DNA from: Corbicula japonica | Lineage: Eukaryota > Mollusca > Bivalvia > Venerida > Cyrenidae | DNA: 64,000 nucleotides | Direction: 5' to 3' | Assembly: GCA_038501625.1 (NCBI GenBank) | Contig: JAZAYU010000126.1 | Span: forward strand, 62,001 to 126,000 | Shown here: piece after piece, positions 13,885-27,700 of the stretch | How positions within the stretch are numbered: position 1 is the first letter of the stretch | Layout of the letters: every line of letters begins with the position of its first letter | The notes under the pieces: model-generated | The model's input: only the letters and a program-made list of their open reading frames with translations | Told to the model about the DNA's origin: nothing | The model's database searches: none | Translations under genes and position numbers: made by a program

Positions 13885-16110
13885 AGACAATACAATACAA
13901 CACATTACCGAGACAATTATCGTCATCGTGTGTCAACACATTACCGAGACAATTACCGTCACCCTGTGACAACACATTACCGAGACAATTACCGTCACCA
14001 TGTGTCAACACATTACCGAGACAATTACCGTCACCACGCGACAACACATTACCGAGACAATTACCGTCACCGTGCGACAACACATTACCGAGACAATTAC
14101 CGCCATCGTGTGTCAACACATTACCGAGACAATTACCATCACCCTGTGACAACACATTATCGAGACAATTACCATCACCGTGTGTCAACACATTACCGAG
14201 ACAATTACAATCACCGTGTGTCAACCCATTACCGAGTTAATTCCCGTCACCGTGTGTCAAGACATTACCGAGACAATTACCATCACCGTGTGTAAACACT
14301 TTACCAAGACAATTACCGTCACCATGTAACAACACATTACCGAGACAGTTAAATTCACCGTGTGTCAAGACATTACCGAGACAATTACCATGACCGTGTG
14401 TAAACACTTTACCAAGACAATTACCGTCACCGTGTAACAACATTACCGAGACAATTACTGTCATCGTGTGTCAACACATTACCAGACAATTACCATCACC
14501 GTGTGTAAACACTTTACCAAGACAATTACCTTCACCGCGCGACAACACATTACCGAGACAATTACCGTCATCGGGTAACAACATTACCGATACAATTCCC
14601 GTCACTGTGTGTCAAATCATTATCGAGACAATTACTGTCACCGTGTGACAACACATTACCGAGACAATAACCGTCATCGTGTAACAACATTACCGAGACA
14701 ATTACCGTCATTGTGTGTCAACACATTACCGATACAATCACTGTCACCGTGTGACAACACATTACCGAGACAATTACCGTCACGGTGTGTCAACACATTA
14801 CCGAGACAATTACCGTCATCGTGTAACAACATTACCGAGACAATTACTGTCATCGTTTGTCAACACATTACCGAGACAATTACTGTCACCGTGTGACAAC
14901 ACATTACCGAGACAATTACCGTCACCGTGTGTCAACACATTACCGGGTCAATTACCGGCACCGTGTGACAACACATTACCGAGACAATTACCTTCACCGC
15001 GCGACAACACATTACCGAGACAATTACCGTCATCGGGTAACAACATTACCGATACAATTCCCGTCACTGTGTGTCAAATCATTATCGAGACAATTACTGT
15101 CACCGTGTGACAACACATTACCGAGACAATAACCGTCATCGTGTAACAACATTACCGAGACAATTACCGTCATTGTGTGTCAACACATTACCGATACAAT
15201 CACTGTCACCGTGTGACAACACATTACCGAGACAATTACCGTCACGGTGTGTCAACACATTACCGATACAATCACTGTCACCGTGTGACAACACATTACC
15301 GAGACAATTACCGTCACGGCGTGTCAACACATTACCGAGACAATTACCGTCATCGTGTAACAACATTACCGAGACAATTACTGTCATCGTTTGTCAACAC
15401 ATTACCGAGACAATTACTGTCACCGTGTGACAACACATTACCGAGACAATTACCGTCATCGTGTAACAACATTACCGAGACAATTACTGTCATCGTTTGT
15501 CAACACATTACCGAGACAATTACTGTCACCGTGTGACAACACATTACCGAGACAATTACCGTCACCGTGTGTCAACACATTACCGGGTCAATTACCGGCA
15601 CCGTGTGACAACACATTACCGAGACAATTACCGTCACCGTGTGACAACACATTACCGAGACAATTACCTTCACCATGTCAACACATTACCGAGACAATTA
15701 CCGTCACCGTGTAACAACACATTACCGAGACAGTTACCTTCACCGTGTGTAAACACATAACCGAGACAATTACCGTCACCGTGTGTCAACACATTACCGA
15801 GACAATTACCGTCACCGTGTGTAAACACATTACCGAGACAGTTACCTTCACCGCGCGACAACACATTACCGAGACAATTACCGTCACCGCGAGACAACAC
15901 ATTACCGAGACAATTACCGTCACCGTGTGACAACACATTACCGAGACAATTACCGTCATCGTGTGTCAACACATTACCGAGACAATTACCGTTACCGTGT
16001 GTCAACACATTACCGAGACAAGAACCATCACCGTGCGACAACACATTACTGAGACAATAACCGTCACCGTGTGTCAACACATTACTGAGACAATAACCAT
16101 CAACGTGTTT
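13885..16110. repeat. 36-bp minisatellite
   Basis: About 60 tandem copies of a 36-bp unit with the words ATTACCGAGACAATTACCGT and GTGTGTCAACACA, the latter a small internal inverted repeat. Because 36 is divisible by three, open frames persist on both strands (12-residue period); they are not genes. Blocks are locally duplicated: sequence near 14,534-14,800 recurs 462 bp downstream at 14,996. Confidence 0.96.
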
Positions 16111-16751
16111 CTCTTACTTTAACGACGTGTATAGAATGTCAAATGAGATTAATGTCATATGTAGAGACTTATAGTTAGATTAGAAATTTTACTCAAGCTT
16201 TTACGTCTTTTTAGAAAGTTAACTTTACGTTTTAAGTAAATTGAATTTCATTGAAAAGATATCAACAACGGAAACACGATTTGTTGTACAATGGGGAGGT
16301 TATCATAATAGAAAGTACCCGCTATACTGTACATATACGGTTATGTGAATTGAACCGTTATGCATGGCTGCCGGAGCTTAATGGACTGTTTCGCTGTAAC
16401 TGTATCGCTATCGAATAATGACAGCCTGTTGCTTGAGTGAACTTACAAGTTAAAGCGTCAGGAGATCACATATAGTGATGTGCCTCGACCAGGGATTGTT
16501 GTGAAAACGAATACTTGGAGATAACTAGGATGGTTTTCTGATTGTTTGAAGGTACCACTTATCACTATAAATAACAGAACAGAACACACAATTTGTTTTG
16601 ACTTAGGCCTACAGGTGCTCGTGGTCATACACAAACATAAAAAGCAGTAAATTAGAATTGTTGTGAGCGAATGTACATCTTGGAATTAATACAAACAATT
16701 TAGATGATTCATTTTTTAATTCTTAACAACAATAACAAGCCACTTAACCCT

Positions 16752-16991
16752 TTAACCCTTTCCTTGATATATACACATTTTAGGCATGAGCGACCAGTTT
16801 AGATCCAGATCAGCCGGCACATCCGTGCCGTCTGATCAGGATCTGCACTGGTCGCATTTTGGACAGAAATAACCTAATGAATCAAAAAGCGAACAGTTCA
16901 GATCCAGATCAGACGGCAAGGATGTGCGGGCTGATCTGAATCTAAACTGTTAGCCCTTGCAATAAAGGTGTGTCTATGGAAGAAAGGGTTA
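16752..16991. mobile_element. MITE with two internal hairpins
   Basis: The ends form an imperfect inverted repeat (TTAACCCTTTCCTTG on the left, GGAAGAAAGGGTTAA on the right). Inside lie two hairpins, 16,791-16,855 and 16,889-16,954, both built from the word CAGATCCAGATCAG and GC-rich loops (GCCGGCAC/GTGCCG). No open frame. A non-autonomous DNA element by structure. Confidence 0.7.
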
Positions 16992-17189
16992 AATGTTAAT
17001 GGCTCCATTACGTAGTTTAAAGGTTTGATGCAATGAAATTCTAGCTTATTTTATGTTGATTTTTGGTTCGATTTAACAATCGATAAATTTAAGCATTCTT
17101 GATGTGTTCGAATATAATCGTGTGTATATTGCTGCCTCAATACCGCGCATTCAATGTTCCCTGGCTGAACTCACATACGTTCGGCTCAG

Positions 17190-17481
17190 CAGGAACCTGA
17201 ATTTCTTTCCGTAATCACACCGATCCCACATATACTGTGGTATCATTATATTTCGCGGTGGTTGAATTTTCGCGTATTTCGTGCTAGGGTAAAAATGGGC
17301 GAAATCAAACCCTAGCGAAATCAAACCATTGAATATCTAGTCTTATTAGAATAATACAAGTGCGCGAATTTTATCCCTCGCGAAAATGTTACTTTTGTGA
17401 CTTTTGTCATTTGCGCGAAATTTGATCCCCGCGAAATTAATGTGGGATAGGGGTGATTACTGAAAGAAATTCAGGTTCCTG
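17190..17481. mobile_element. MITE with about 40-bp terminal inverted repeats
   Basis: The left end CAGGAACCTGAATTTCTTTC is matched by GAAAGAAATTCAGGTTCCTG on the right, and the repeat continues inward (GTAATCAC, ATCCCACA). The interior is rich in CGCGAA/TTCGCG words. No coding capacity. Confidence 0.8.
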
Positions 17482-18838
17482 TGGTTTAACATTCATTTAT
17501 TGTTTTGATTAATAATATAATACAATGCATTTTATTTCACTCAGATCGTTTACATGATAATATGAGGTTCCATAAACCAATATAAAATATGCAATGCTGT
17601 GAAAAAAATTATTAGTGCAAACTGTAAACTTTCCTTTATCTACTCCAAAAATATTCAACAGCTAATGCCCATGTTTTTCACACAGAAGTATACTGTATTA
17701 TTTAAATGGTTTTCTGAATATCTTTATAAATATCATCACCAAACATTAAGAATGTTGCACTTGTAAGGATTAAATTGTCCCAAAAGTAAACAAAGCTGGC
17801 AAAGCTGGCCTTTGGCATGTGTAAGTGACCACATGTGGCCCTGTGTTTGTACTTTGCTTTATTTTACCCTTTTAAAAGATATTAACTCGTCAATAACTTG
17901 TTATAAATAAAGGAAGCAAAAACCTAAACTTGAAAGTGAAAACCTCAAAACTTTACTAGCTCCGGGATGCAAAAACATTCAGAATGTTTCACGTAAGAAT
18001 TTACACTAATAATTTTTTATTATTGTATACAATAAAATGCATGTTTAATTGATAAACAAACATTTTTTTCCTTTTCTTTCAAAAATATTAGACTGTTGAC
18101 TGTTAAAGTTTTTATGCAGTTGGTCCTTAAATTTGGACAAAAGTGAGATGTCTACTTCAAACTTGGAATACGGATTGATCGATATTATCTACATCTATAC
18201 CAACAAAACAAATAACAATTATACTTTTTAATTACGTAATTTATTGATATCAACCGTAAAGTAAATGTCCCCTAAATTTCCAGCAAGACCCATAACTGTT
18301 CCAAACTTAAATTTACAGTTAAACCCCTTTAAACTTTGAAGTTGTGTAAAACAAATACTTAAACCAGTTGAAATTTATCTTTAATTTTAATCAAGAGATT
18401 GATATGAAATAAAAAATACAGTTTAGATCTCGAACATCATAAGCATTTTTAACTCCATTCTACATTTTCATTAGACAGTTATGCACAAGGTCGACTTTGA
18501 TACGGAACTTAAAAATCAATGTTAATAATTACAATGTACCTTTTTTTCAACAAGACCCTTTACTGCCACCAATTTGTGTAAAGTTTTCATGTAGTTAGCC
18601 TCTATCGTCAAGGTCACGCAAGTGATTGATTTTCACTTATAGTTTATCATTTATACGGTACATTAAGGATGCTTCCGATAAAAAAATGAAAGGTTAACAT
18701 TTCGGGGGAGGTTGTTATAACCTTTAGGTAAATGGTTACATAGAAGTGGACCGCCGAGAGTAGATCGACCATTGGAATGGCAATTCAAATTTAGCTCAAC
18801 GATATACAAACTTGTTATAACACTTGATTTTTTTTCAG

Positions 18839-18928
18839 GACACCTTAATTTCGAACACGGATGTAGAAAGTCGCCTGTTTTGGATGATTGTTTCGTGAAC
18901 ACGAGTCAGTAAACAGTGATGGCCACCG
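18839..18928 (+). other. putative first exon (5' UTR plus start codon)
   Basis: A T-rich acceptor ending TTTTTTTTCAG precedes 18,839, and a consensus donor GTAAGTG follows 18,928. Stops occur in all three frames before the ATG at 18,919, so the upstream part is untranslated. The acceptor implies a further non-coding exon upstream, not located. Confidence 0.5.
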
Positions 18929-20356
18929 GTAAGTGTCATTTCAATGATCACGCGCTGTATGTCCTCACCGAGAAACGTGATAACCAGTTGACTTAGCGAG
19001 GGTCCAACCCGAGCCTGGGAGTTCGCTCCCCGTAACGAGGGGCGATCCAGAACATGGGAGTTTGCACCACGTAACGAGGGGCCACCCCGAGCCTGGGAGT
19101 TCGAACCTCGTAACGAGGGGCCATCCAGAGTCTGCCTGTTCGCACCCCGTAACGAGGGGGCAACCCGAGCCTGGGAGTTCGCTCCCGTAACGAGGGGCCA
19201 TCCAGAACCTGGGAGTTCGCATCCCGTAACGAGGGGCTACCCCGAGCCTGGGAGTTCGCACACCGTAAAGAGGGGCCATCCCGAGCCTGGGAGTTCGCAC
19301 CTCGTAACGAGGGGCCACCCCGAGCCTGGGAGTTCGCACCCCGTAACGAGGTACCATCCCGAACCGGGGAGTTTGTAACACGTAACGAGGGGCCACCCCG
19401 AGCCTGGGAGTTCGCACCCCGTAACGAGGGGCCAGCCCGAGCATGGGAGTTCGCACACCGTAACGAGGGGCCAACCCGAGCCTGGGAGTTCGCACACCGT
19501 AACGAGGGGCCACCCCGAGCATGGGAGTTCGAACCCCGTAACGAGGGGCCACCCAAAGCCTGGAAGTTTGCACACCGTAACTAGGGGCCAGCCCGAGCAT
19601 GGGAGTTTGAACCCCGTAACGAGGGGCCACCCCGAGCCTGGAAGTTTGCACACCGTAACGAGGGGCCACCCCGAGCCTGGGAGTTTGCACCCCGTAACGA
19701 GGGGCTAGCAGTTAAGGTCGGTTCAGTATACATGTACCAGAAAAAAGGATTACGCGACGACACAAACGCTTTCTTTGAACGTTGAATGTCTTCAACAAAG
19801 GTATAACTTGTCTTTCTGGTGGAATTTTGTGTGATTTTTGCGTTCACTGCTGAGGCAGGTAAACACATCGTATCTGGCTTCGTGATCGCTTTCCGATGGT
19901 CAAGCAACTTTAACAAGAAACATAATGTTGCTTATAACTAACAAGGGAAGTATGGTATATATGGACGACTGTAAAATGTTGAAAACTATGTAGAGCTCAC
20001 ATTAAAGTTTGGTTCAGTGATCATGGTTATTATGGAATTGTTTCAGAGTTGACGGAGGAGCAGAAGATCATTATAGGTGTGTGTGTGGGCGTAGCCGGAC
20101 TCATACTCATAGCCATTATTATATTCATATGTTGGATATTCTACGCGCGGGATAAAAGAAGGTATAAGTTTCTTTTTCATTGTTACGCTTGGATTGTTGC
20201 TTTTCTATAGGTGGTATGCTGCTGATCAATGTAGCCTATACAACTCAGTTTGCTCAGCACCAAGTTAACTACCCATCATTGTGAAGCCTACATTGTATAC
20301 ACAACATTTGGTAACGGCCACTTTTTTAATAATAATAATAATTATAATAATAATAA

Positions 20357-20423
<67 letters not shown>

Positions 20424-21696
20424 TGTATTCTGTAAGTTTTTCCGATTAGATAATATTACACTATTTCATGTTTCAATAATAACACAAAAAAAGTTTTATT
20501 TTCTGTTTAATAATTACCGACTACAAAAGTGGCCCTTTTCAAATTTGGTTAGTATATATTTACAGTGGAAATCATCAAGTGGTGTATCGAGAAGGCCCCA
20601 AGCGTACATGTAACCTTGAATGACTACACTTAGCTTTAATAGCATGTAAGTGAGCCCTTAATGAAATTGTAACATCTATGATTGTCAGCCTTTTGAAACA
20701 TGTCATGTTTACTATATTTTATATAGGGGAGTCTGTTTACAGGTCTGGTCACGAAACATCCTACCGCTCTTGGAGGTCACGTGACATCCTCCATTGTGAT
20801 GTTTGGATCTCACATTAATCACGTGACATCATGGTCATGGATGTTTGGATCTCATTATGATCACGTGACATCTAACATTGAGATTGAAAAATCTGTGTGT
20901 TTCAGGAGGAGAAGAAACGGCTACAAAGAAAAACTGGTGGTTGATAGATATGATCGCAATCCATACCCGTAAGAAGTTTGTTTAACACTTGCACTTGTTT
21001 TAAGATTGTCAACAGTCATCATTGCACGTTCATTGGTAAAAAGACAACTATCAAACTATAATGGATATATGCATGCTATGAATGTACTTTTATTTCACAT
21101 ATGTCAAGAACCGTAAAAAAGAAAACAAAAAGATCTAAAAAAATCCTTAATTATACACATCCATACACAAAAACTAAGCAACACAAAACACACGAGCCTA
21201 GGACTTCCCCACTCGAGCAGTTTGATACTGACAACTATTTAACGTGTCCTCTTGTGTGACATACATTTATGTTAATAACACGAGAATATTACAATATGAT
21301 ATATTTGTAAATACGTGTTTGACACTGACTTTCCTGGTCGCCGCAATAGGAGACAAACGTCGATTTCTCTCTTCATAATTGAAGAAAAGACAAAACACAA
21401 ACTGATGTAGTCGTGACCATTCCACTCAATTGTGTATTTAAAAATGTCGTGCTTTATGGTTGGGTGTAAATAAATTATTTTTAGGTATAGCTTCTAACTT
21501 TTCTTAACGTTTGTAAAATGAAGATAGTTTAATAACGAATATTTGTGCAAAGTTTTATTGAACTGCATTTTGCTAAAGGGGAGATGTTGATTTTTTTCCA
21601 TTTTTTACCGATGACGATGAAATGATTACTATAGACGGTCATTAATATTGTTGTGTTTATCACGCTGTTGTTACGTCTTAAAATACTGATGATAGC

Positions 21697-21752
<56 letters not shown>

Positions 21753-24700
21753 CGACGACGACGACGACGATGACGATGATGATGATGATGATGATGATGA
21801 ATTACAAAAATATAAGAATTTTCTGCTACTTCTGCTGCTGATTGGCATTTAGATGTGGTTGGTTGTTGAAAATTTCAATTTCAAACTTTTTTTTACATCG
21901 ATTGTGAAACAGGTTCTTCCAGATAATATTTAATCACGCTCGAAGACTGATTCCTAGTTACCAACCATTACTCGCGCCGAATGTGGATTTGGAAAACTGC
22001 ATGAAATCTCATCCTTGGTGGGATTCAAGCCCGCAGTCTCCGGATCTGAAATCAGACGCTCTAACCTAGACCAGTGTAATTCCTTAATTGTAATTTTGTC
22101 TCTTAACTGGAAGAAAATTACGATTACGATACCAATGATGATAAACCGGGATTTTGCTCTGAACTATATGATGTCAGTCATGTCACAATTCTCACACGTG
22201 TTTTTTAATGAAAGAACGATACCACCTGGGAAGATCATACAACTGATAATTGAGACCAGCCTTCAATCTCAAGCTTCTGATACCTGAAAACCGGACCCGG
22301 TCTACAAACTGTCCAATCACAAGCTAGAGTGTCTAGGCTGGTCTCCGGTCTCAGTTTTAGGAATTGGGCCTGTGTGTAAAACTCTGAAACGTAGTTGATA
22401 AACCGACGTAAGACTATAAATGCACAAACAGATGTAGACGCATGAAGATGTTATCTTCGTTACTTAGTCACTAATTGCAGCTATCGGCGATGCATTTTAT
22501 CAGACATTCAATCATTGTTTCGACTGATACTGTCATTCTGTAAACTTGTAAAGGCAGGTCTCTATACATATACTTTTATCATGCCTACCATAGTTTCTGA
22601 ACGTATTTTGTATCATAAATTATTTTCGCAAAGGAGACCTGCCCCTACCGTATAATGTAGCGGTACTTAAAGTAGGATTGAGTTAGCTCGGCCATTTTTT
22701 ATTGAGCAACCACCAGCGTGCGAATCTCCTGTTCCTACTTTGCCCGTCTGCCACCTCCTCCTGCCAGTCTGCCACCTCCTCCTGCCAGTCTGCCACCTCC
22801 TACTGCCAGTCTGCCACCTCCCCCTGCCCGTCTTCCACCCCTCCTGCCCGTCTGCCACCCCTCCTGCCCGTCTGCCACCCCCTCCTGCCCGTCTGCCACC
22901 CCCTCTTGCCCGTCTTCCACCCCCTCCTGCCGTTGCCACACCTCCTGCCCGTCTGCTACCCCCTTGCCCGTCTTCCCCGCCCCCTACTGCCCGTCTGCCA
23001 CCATCTCCTGCCCGTCTTCCACCCCCTCCTGCCCGTCTCCCCCCCCCCTACTGCCCGTCTGCCACCTTCTCCTGCCCGTCTTCCACCCCCTCCTTCTGCT
23101 CCATCTGTTCTTCCCATCATCAACACATCTTCCTTCTTCTTAACCGACTTCTTCCGTCGCTACATCCATTACATTAATATCTTATCTTTCTCTCCACTAA
23201 CTCTTATTCGCCATCATCAAAACAACACATTCTTAAATCGCCAGCACCCCGTCCTCCTCTCATTGTCCTCCGCCAGCACCACCTTGTCCTTGCTGACCTT
23301 CTCTGCCGTCTCCAACTCCCAAACTGTCATCAACTGTGCCTCCTGTATTCGTGTCATATAACTTCCAGTATTATATTTCTGTGATTTTTCTACCGTTTTT
23401 CATGTATTACAGTGTTTATGAGAAACATGTTCCGACGATATTCTACGATCCACCACCCCCACCTCCGCCGCCCCCACCTCCTCCCATGTGGCGGGAGCAG
23501 TACTACAGAAAGCCCCGCTCAGTGGAGCCTGTGCCATTGAGGTACGACTCTTGGGACAGAAGGCGTACACCGCCTAGAAAATATTATAGGTAAGCCTCGT
23601 ACACCATAAGCAATATACCAGATAACGCATGTTTCATCATAAACGAATGTTTAATAATTGGAAATGAAATTGGATTTTTTTCCATTTCATTTGTTAATAA
23701 TAATGCCTTAGTATAGAGATTAAACAAGGCAATTATAGATTTTATTAAAAATGTATTTTGATTATTTTATTTCCTTGTGACAATATCTATATATATATTT
23801 TACTAAATTTCCCACCGAGAGTGAACTGTTAAGAACAATGCTTTTTGTTTTGGCCGAAGGTTCACTTGTTTGTTTACTGAAAAAAATCATCAACAACATA
23901 ATGAAAGGATGAATGAAAATGTATGTGTGTGCGTCGAGAGAGTGTTTAAGTCCGTGCAACAGGCAGCACATGTTATGAAACATTTGAGAAACAGACTTTG
24001 ATTCTTATCTTCTGTATAATTCTATTTATTGATCTTAAATGGAATTAATGAACTTCTTTCCTGATAAAGGATTCACTATAAGTTCATTATTTCAAATAAA
24101 ATGTTAAGAAAACATTAGATCACAATAGTATGTGACATATCTATTATAATAATAACGTTATCGGCTCAACTATTTTAAAGGTATAGGACTCGTTAAGTTT
24201 ACATACCTGCAGAAATTGATTCAGTCTCGTGATTTATTTCCATCGTACAAACATGAATACCAAAGAAAAATTCGGAATTAAAAAATCGCTCAAACAGGAA
24301 ACTGAAAAAATAATACATTTTATGTAAAAATAAACACCCTTTTTCAAATCAAAAACGTAATGGTATGTGAAATGTTTTATGTCAGTGATAACCGCTGGGA
24401 GGGTCAGTACCGGCAGGATCCGATTGTCGTACCGATGGCTGAACCAGAGTACACGACTTCCAACGTGATACGCAAGGAACCAGATACTATATATCTCAAG
24501 TAAGTTGTCAACACGGGAAACCATTACTCTTTTTTTTCAAGAGCTATGAATTTCGAGCACTTGTGCACATATTTATTTATAGTTAAGTACTCATTCTATA
24601 GATGGGTTGTTGCATTCGGTATATAACAATAAAAGAGAATTAACATCGGAAGAAATAACGGAAAAATCGGCAAAATAACATAAAAAAGCCAGGAAGAACC

Positions 24701-27700
24701 ACGACACACGTATAACGAAAAGACGCAAAGCAAAAACACGTGAAATAGCTGAAAGATATAAAATAAAACATAAAACGAAATATTATTTTACATATTATTT
24801 AATTTAATATTGCAACCTTCCGTTTCACAGAAAAATTAAGTGTTTCGTTTCATTTTTGTTGAATTAGCCACCTTTAACCTTTTCGTTCTGGTATTATTGT
24901 GATTTCGCAATTGCATTGTCGTACTGTCGTGTAATGATCATCAGACTATTCTGTTAGCGTTATCGTACAAGTTCGCGTTATCATTATCGTACAAGTTCGC
25001 ATTATCGTTATCGTACAAGTTCGCATTATCGTACAAGTTCGCATTATCGTTATCGTACAAGTTCGCATGATCGTTATCGTACAAGTTCACATAATCGTTA
25101 TCGTACAAGTTCGCATTATCGTTATCGTACAAGTTCGCGTTATCGTTATCGTACAAGTTCGCATTATCGTTATCGTACAAGTTTGCATTATCGTTATCGT
25201 ACAAGTTCGCATTGTCGTTATCGTACAAAATCGCATTATCGTTATCGTACAAGTTCGCATAATCGTTATCGTACAAGTTCGCATTATCGTTATCGTACAA
25301 GTTCGCGTAATCGTTTTCGTACAAGTTCGCATTATCGTTATCGTACAAGTTTGCATAATCGTTATCGTACAAGTTCGCATTGTCGTTATCGTACAAGTTC
25401 GCATGATCGTTATCGTACAAAATCGCATTATCGTTATCGTACAAGTTCGCATTATCGTTATCGTACAAGTTCGCATTATCGTTATCGTACAAGTTCGCAT
25501 TATCGTTATCGTACAAGTTCGCATTATCGTTATCGTACAAGTTCGCATTATCGTTATCGTACAAGTTCGCGTTATCATTATCGTACAAGTTCGCATTATC
25601 GTTATCGTACAAGTTCGCGTTATCGTTATCGTACAAGTTCGCGTTATAATTATCGTACAGTTTCGATATATCAGTATCGTACAGTGTTGAGTTATCATTA
25701 TCGTACAAGTTCGCGTTATCATTATCGTACAAGTATGCGTTTTAATTATCGTACAGTATTTCTTAATCATAATCGTACAGTTTCGCGTTATCATTATCTT
25801 ACAGCTTCGCGTTATCATTATCTTACAGTTTCGCGTTATCATTATCTTACAGTTTCGCGTTATTATTATCGTACAGTATCGCGTTATCTTTATCGTACTG
25901 TCGCATTATTGTTTGTTATAATACGATAATGATAGCACGAAGCAGTCTCATGTTTATAGCGGGACAGTACGATGGAGATTACGCGACAGTACGAGAATGA
26001 AATATGACGGTTCAATAATGAAAACGCGACAGTACGATGGTGATAGCACGATATTCTATTGCACTCGTATCTTTTCTTATCTGAGTTTCGCGTTATCATC
26101 AACACCCTATCGCATTCTTGTACACATGCGGATAAAATGGCTAAAAAGGCATTATAGGTATACCGGTAGTTAAAAGTTAAAAGTTAATGTCGACATTATA
26201 GATACGCCATTCAAATATTGACATTTTAAATGTTGAAATAGATGCGACATTGAAAGCTTGACATTATAGATATGTGGAAGACACGCCGTGGAAAAGATAC
26301 TCGGGTGACTACGGTCGGAGATATTCGGCAGACTACGGACAGATAGACGACATGGCGCTGTTACCCCGCACTAACTACGTCAGACGAACAGACTACGGTA
26401 ACTATGGTCATCTGCGGAGATCAAAGAGCTTTGGAGATATGCGTAGAACCACTGCGTAAGTTTCTGATTACCTTCAGTGCCTACAGTGGCTTTGATTGGA
26501 TAACCATTATAATAAATGATTATTTAACTAAATTCAGTTGAGTTGTTTTGATAGTTTGGGTTCCTATTGAAATTAAAGAAAACAAATAAACCAAGAATCA
26601 TACAAACAAGACGATAAAGAGATTTGAAAAATGCTAGAATATTATATACCAATAAGTTCGGTAAATGTTCTTCTCATTTTTCATGCAATTTTCTTCTACC
26701 ATTCTTTTTCAAGAATCACGTTTCTTGTAAGTTGCTTCAAACGGCTTAATAAACGGTGTGAGTAGCCAGGAATATGTCATCAAGCGTGTTAATAACACCA
26801 TGTCCAACAATTATCATAAGAAAATTTGCTTTCGTTACGACATACTTGTAACATTTCTGACATTGTTTTGACCCCAAATTCCTGATTAATCTCGTAAAAC
26901 TTTCGAGGAATGTATCGAGGGAAGATTGTTCCTTAGGTTTCTAGGCTTTTTTCGCTCCTGCTGTAAAGTTTTGACAATGTGACTATAGATCTATCGGTTA
27001 TTGTTGCGTACTTTCAAGGATACATTACATTTTGGATCGGTGAAATTAGTACCTATCATTAAATAGCAAGTAAAACATAGCCTTGCTTCTCCATCTGTAT
27101 CAAATGGAATTTACTCTAAAAACAAACACAGCCTTTCTATTATGTTTTTTTGGAAATACATAGTCTCAAACAATGTATTAAAATTGTCGCTCATCCTGGC
27201 GATGTTTTTTTTCATTTATATATAGACATACCTACACTTATTGAAACTCTTTCCCTTGTGTTTTAATATGCCGGTTATGAACGTTCACACCGACAGTTTA
27301 ACGGAATAACCGTAAACAAAAAGTTGTGACACAGTATATAAGCTCTCGCTGTACATGTCCCGAGGAGTTAAAGCAGTGTACTAAAACATGGTGTTTTTCA
27401 GTTTTGTCGGTGACTGGGGTGGACGAAGAGATAACCTGTATGATTTTAACGAGTGAGTAATTATTATAATAATTCTAATTTAATCTCAAAGTTCATTACA
27501 GAATTAATGTTGCCTTACTTGTATTGATATTGTTATAGTGTTAAATGTGAAATTTATAAGCAAACTCATAATAAGAGTTACTTTACAATATAACATTTTA
27601 TGTTATTTTGTTTATAAAATTTGTGCTAGTTTACATTTTTTACCCATTTTCTCCGTTACAGACACGCATTGCGCGCTGGTCGTGATCCCTTCTTATGGAA

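Larger units (their letters stand above)
16111..18838. other. non-coding spacer with two MITEs, no gene seen
   Basis: AT-rich sequence upstream of the first membrane-protein gene. Besides the inverted-repeat elements at 16,752-16,991 and 17,190-17,481 I see no coding exon. A promoter for the downstream gene could lie here, but no specific motif could be assigned. Confidence 0.5.

Noticed and set aside
13801..15930. Open frames rich in HYRDNYRH or NVLTHGDGNCLG
   Set aside because: Both follow from the 36-bp array on opposite strands. There is no start context, splice structure or domain.
13885..16110. CRISPR-like appearance of regular repeats
   Set aside because: Units are directly contiguous without unique spacers, and the window is clearly eukaryotic.
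18919..19100. Origin of the 39-bp array from the first-exon donor, by analogy with the sushi exon
   Set aside because: Only a GGCCACC word is shared, which is too little to support the claim.
18965..19690. 241-codon minus-strand frame with an RYGVRTPRLG period
   Set aside because: It is the 39-bp intronic minisatellite. The length is divisible by three and the composition is purely periodic.
25087..25929. Frames of about 250 codons rich in SSHYRYRT, TCTITIMR or ANLYDNDN
   Set aside because: All come from the 24-bp minisatellite read in different frames.
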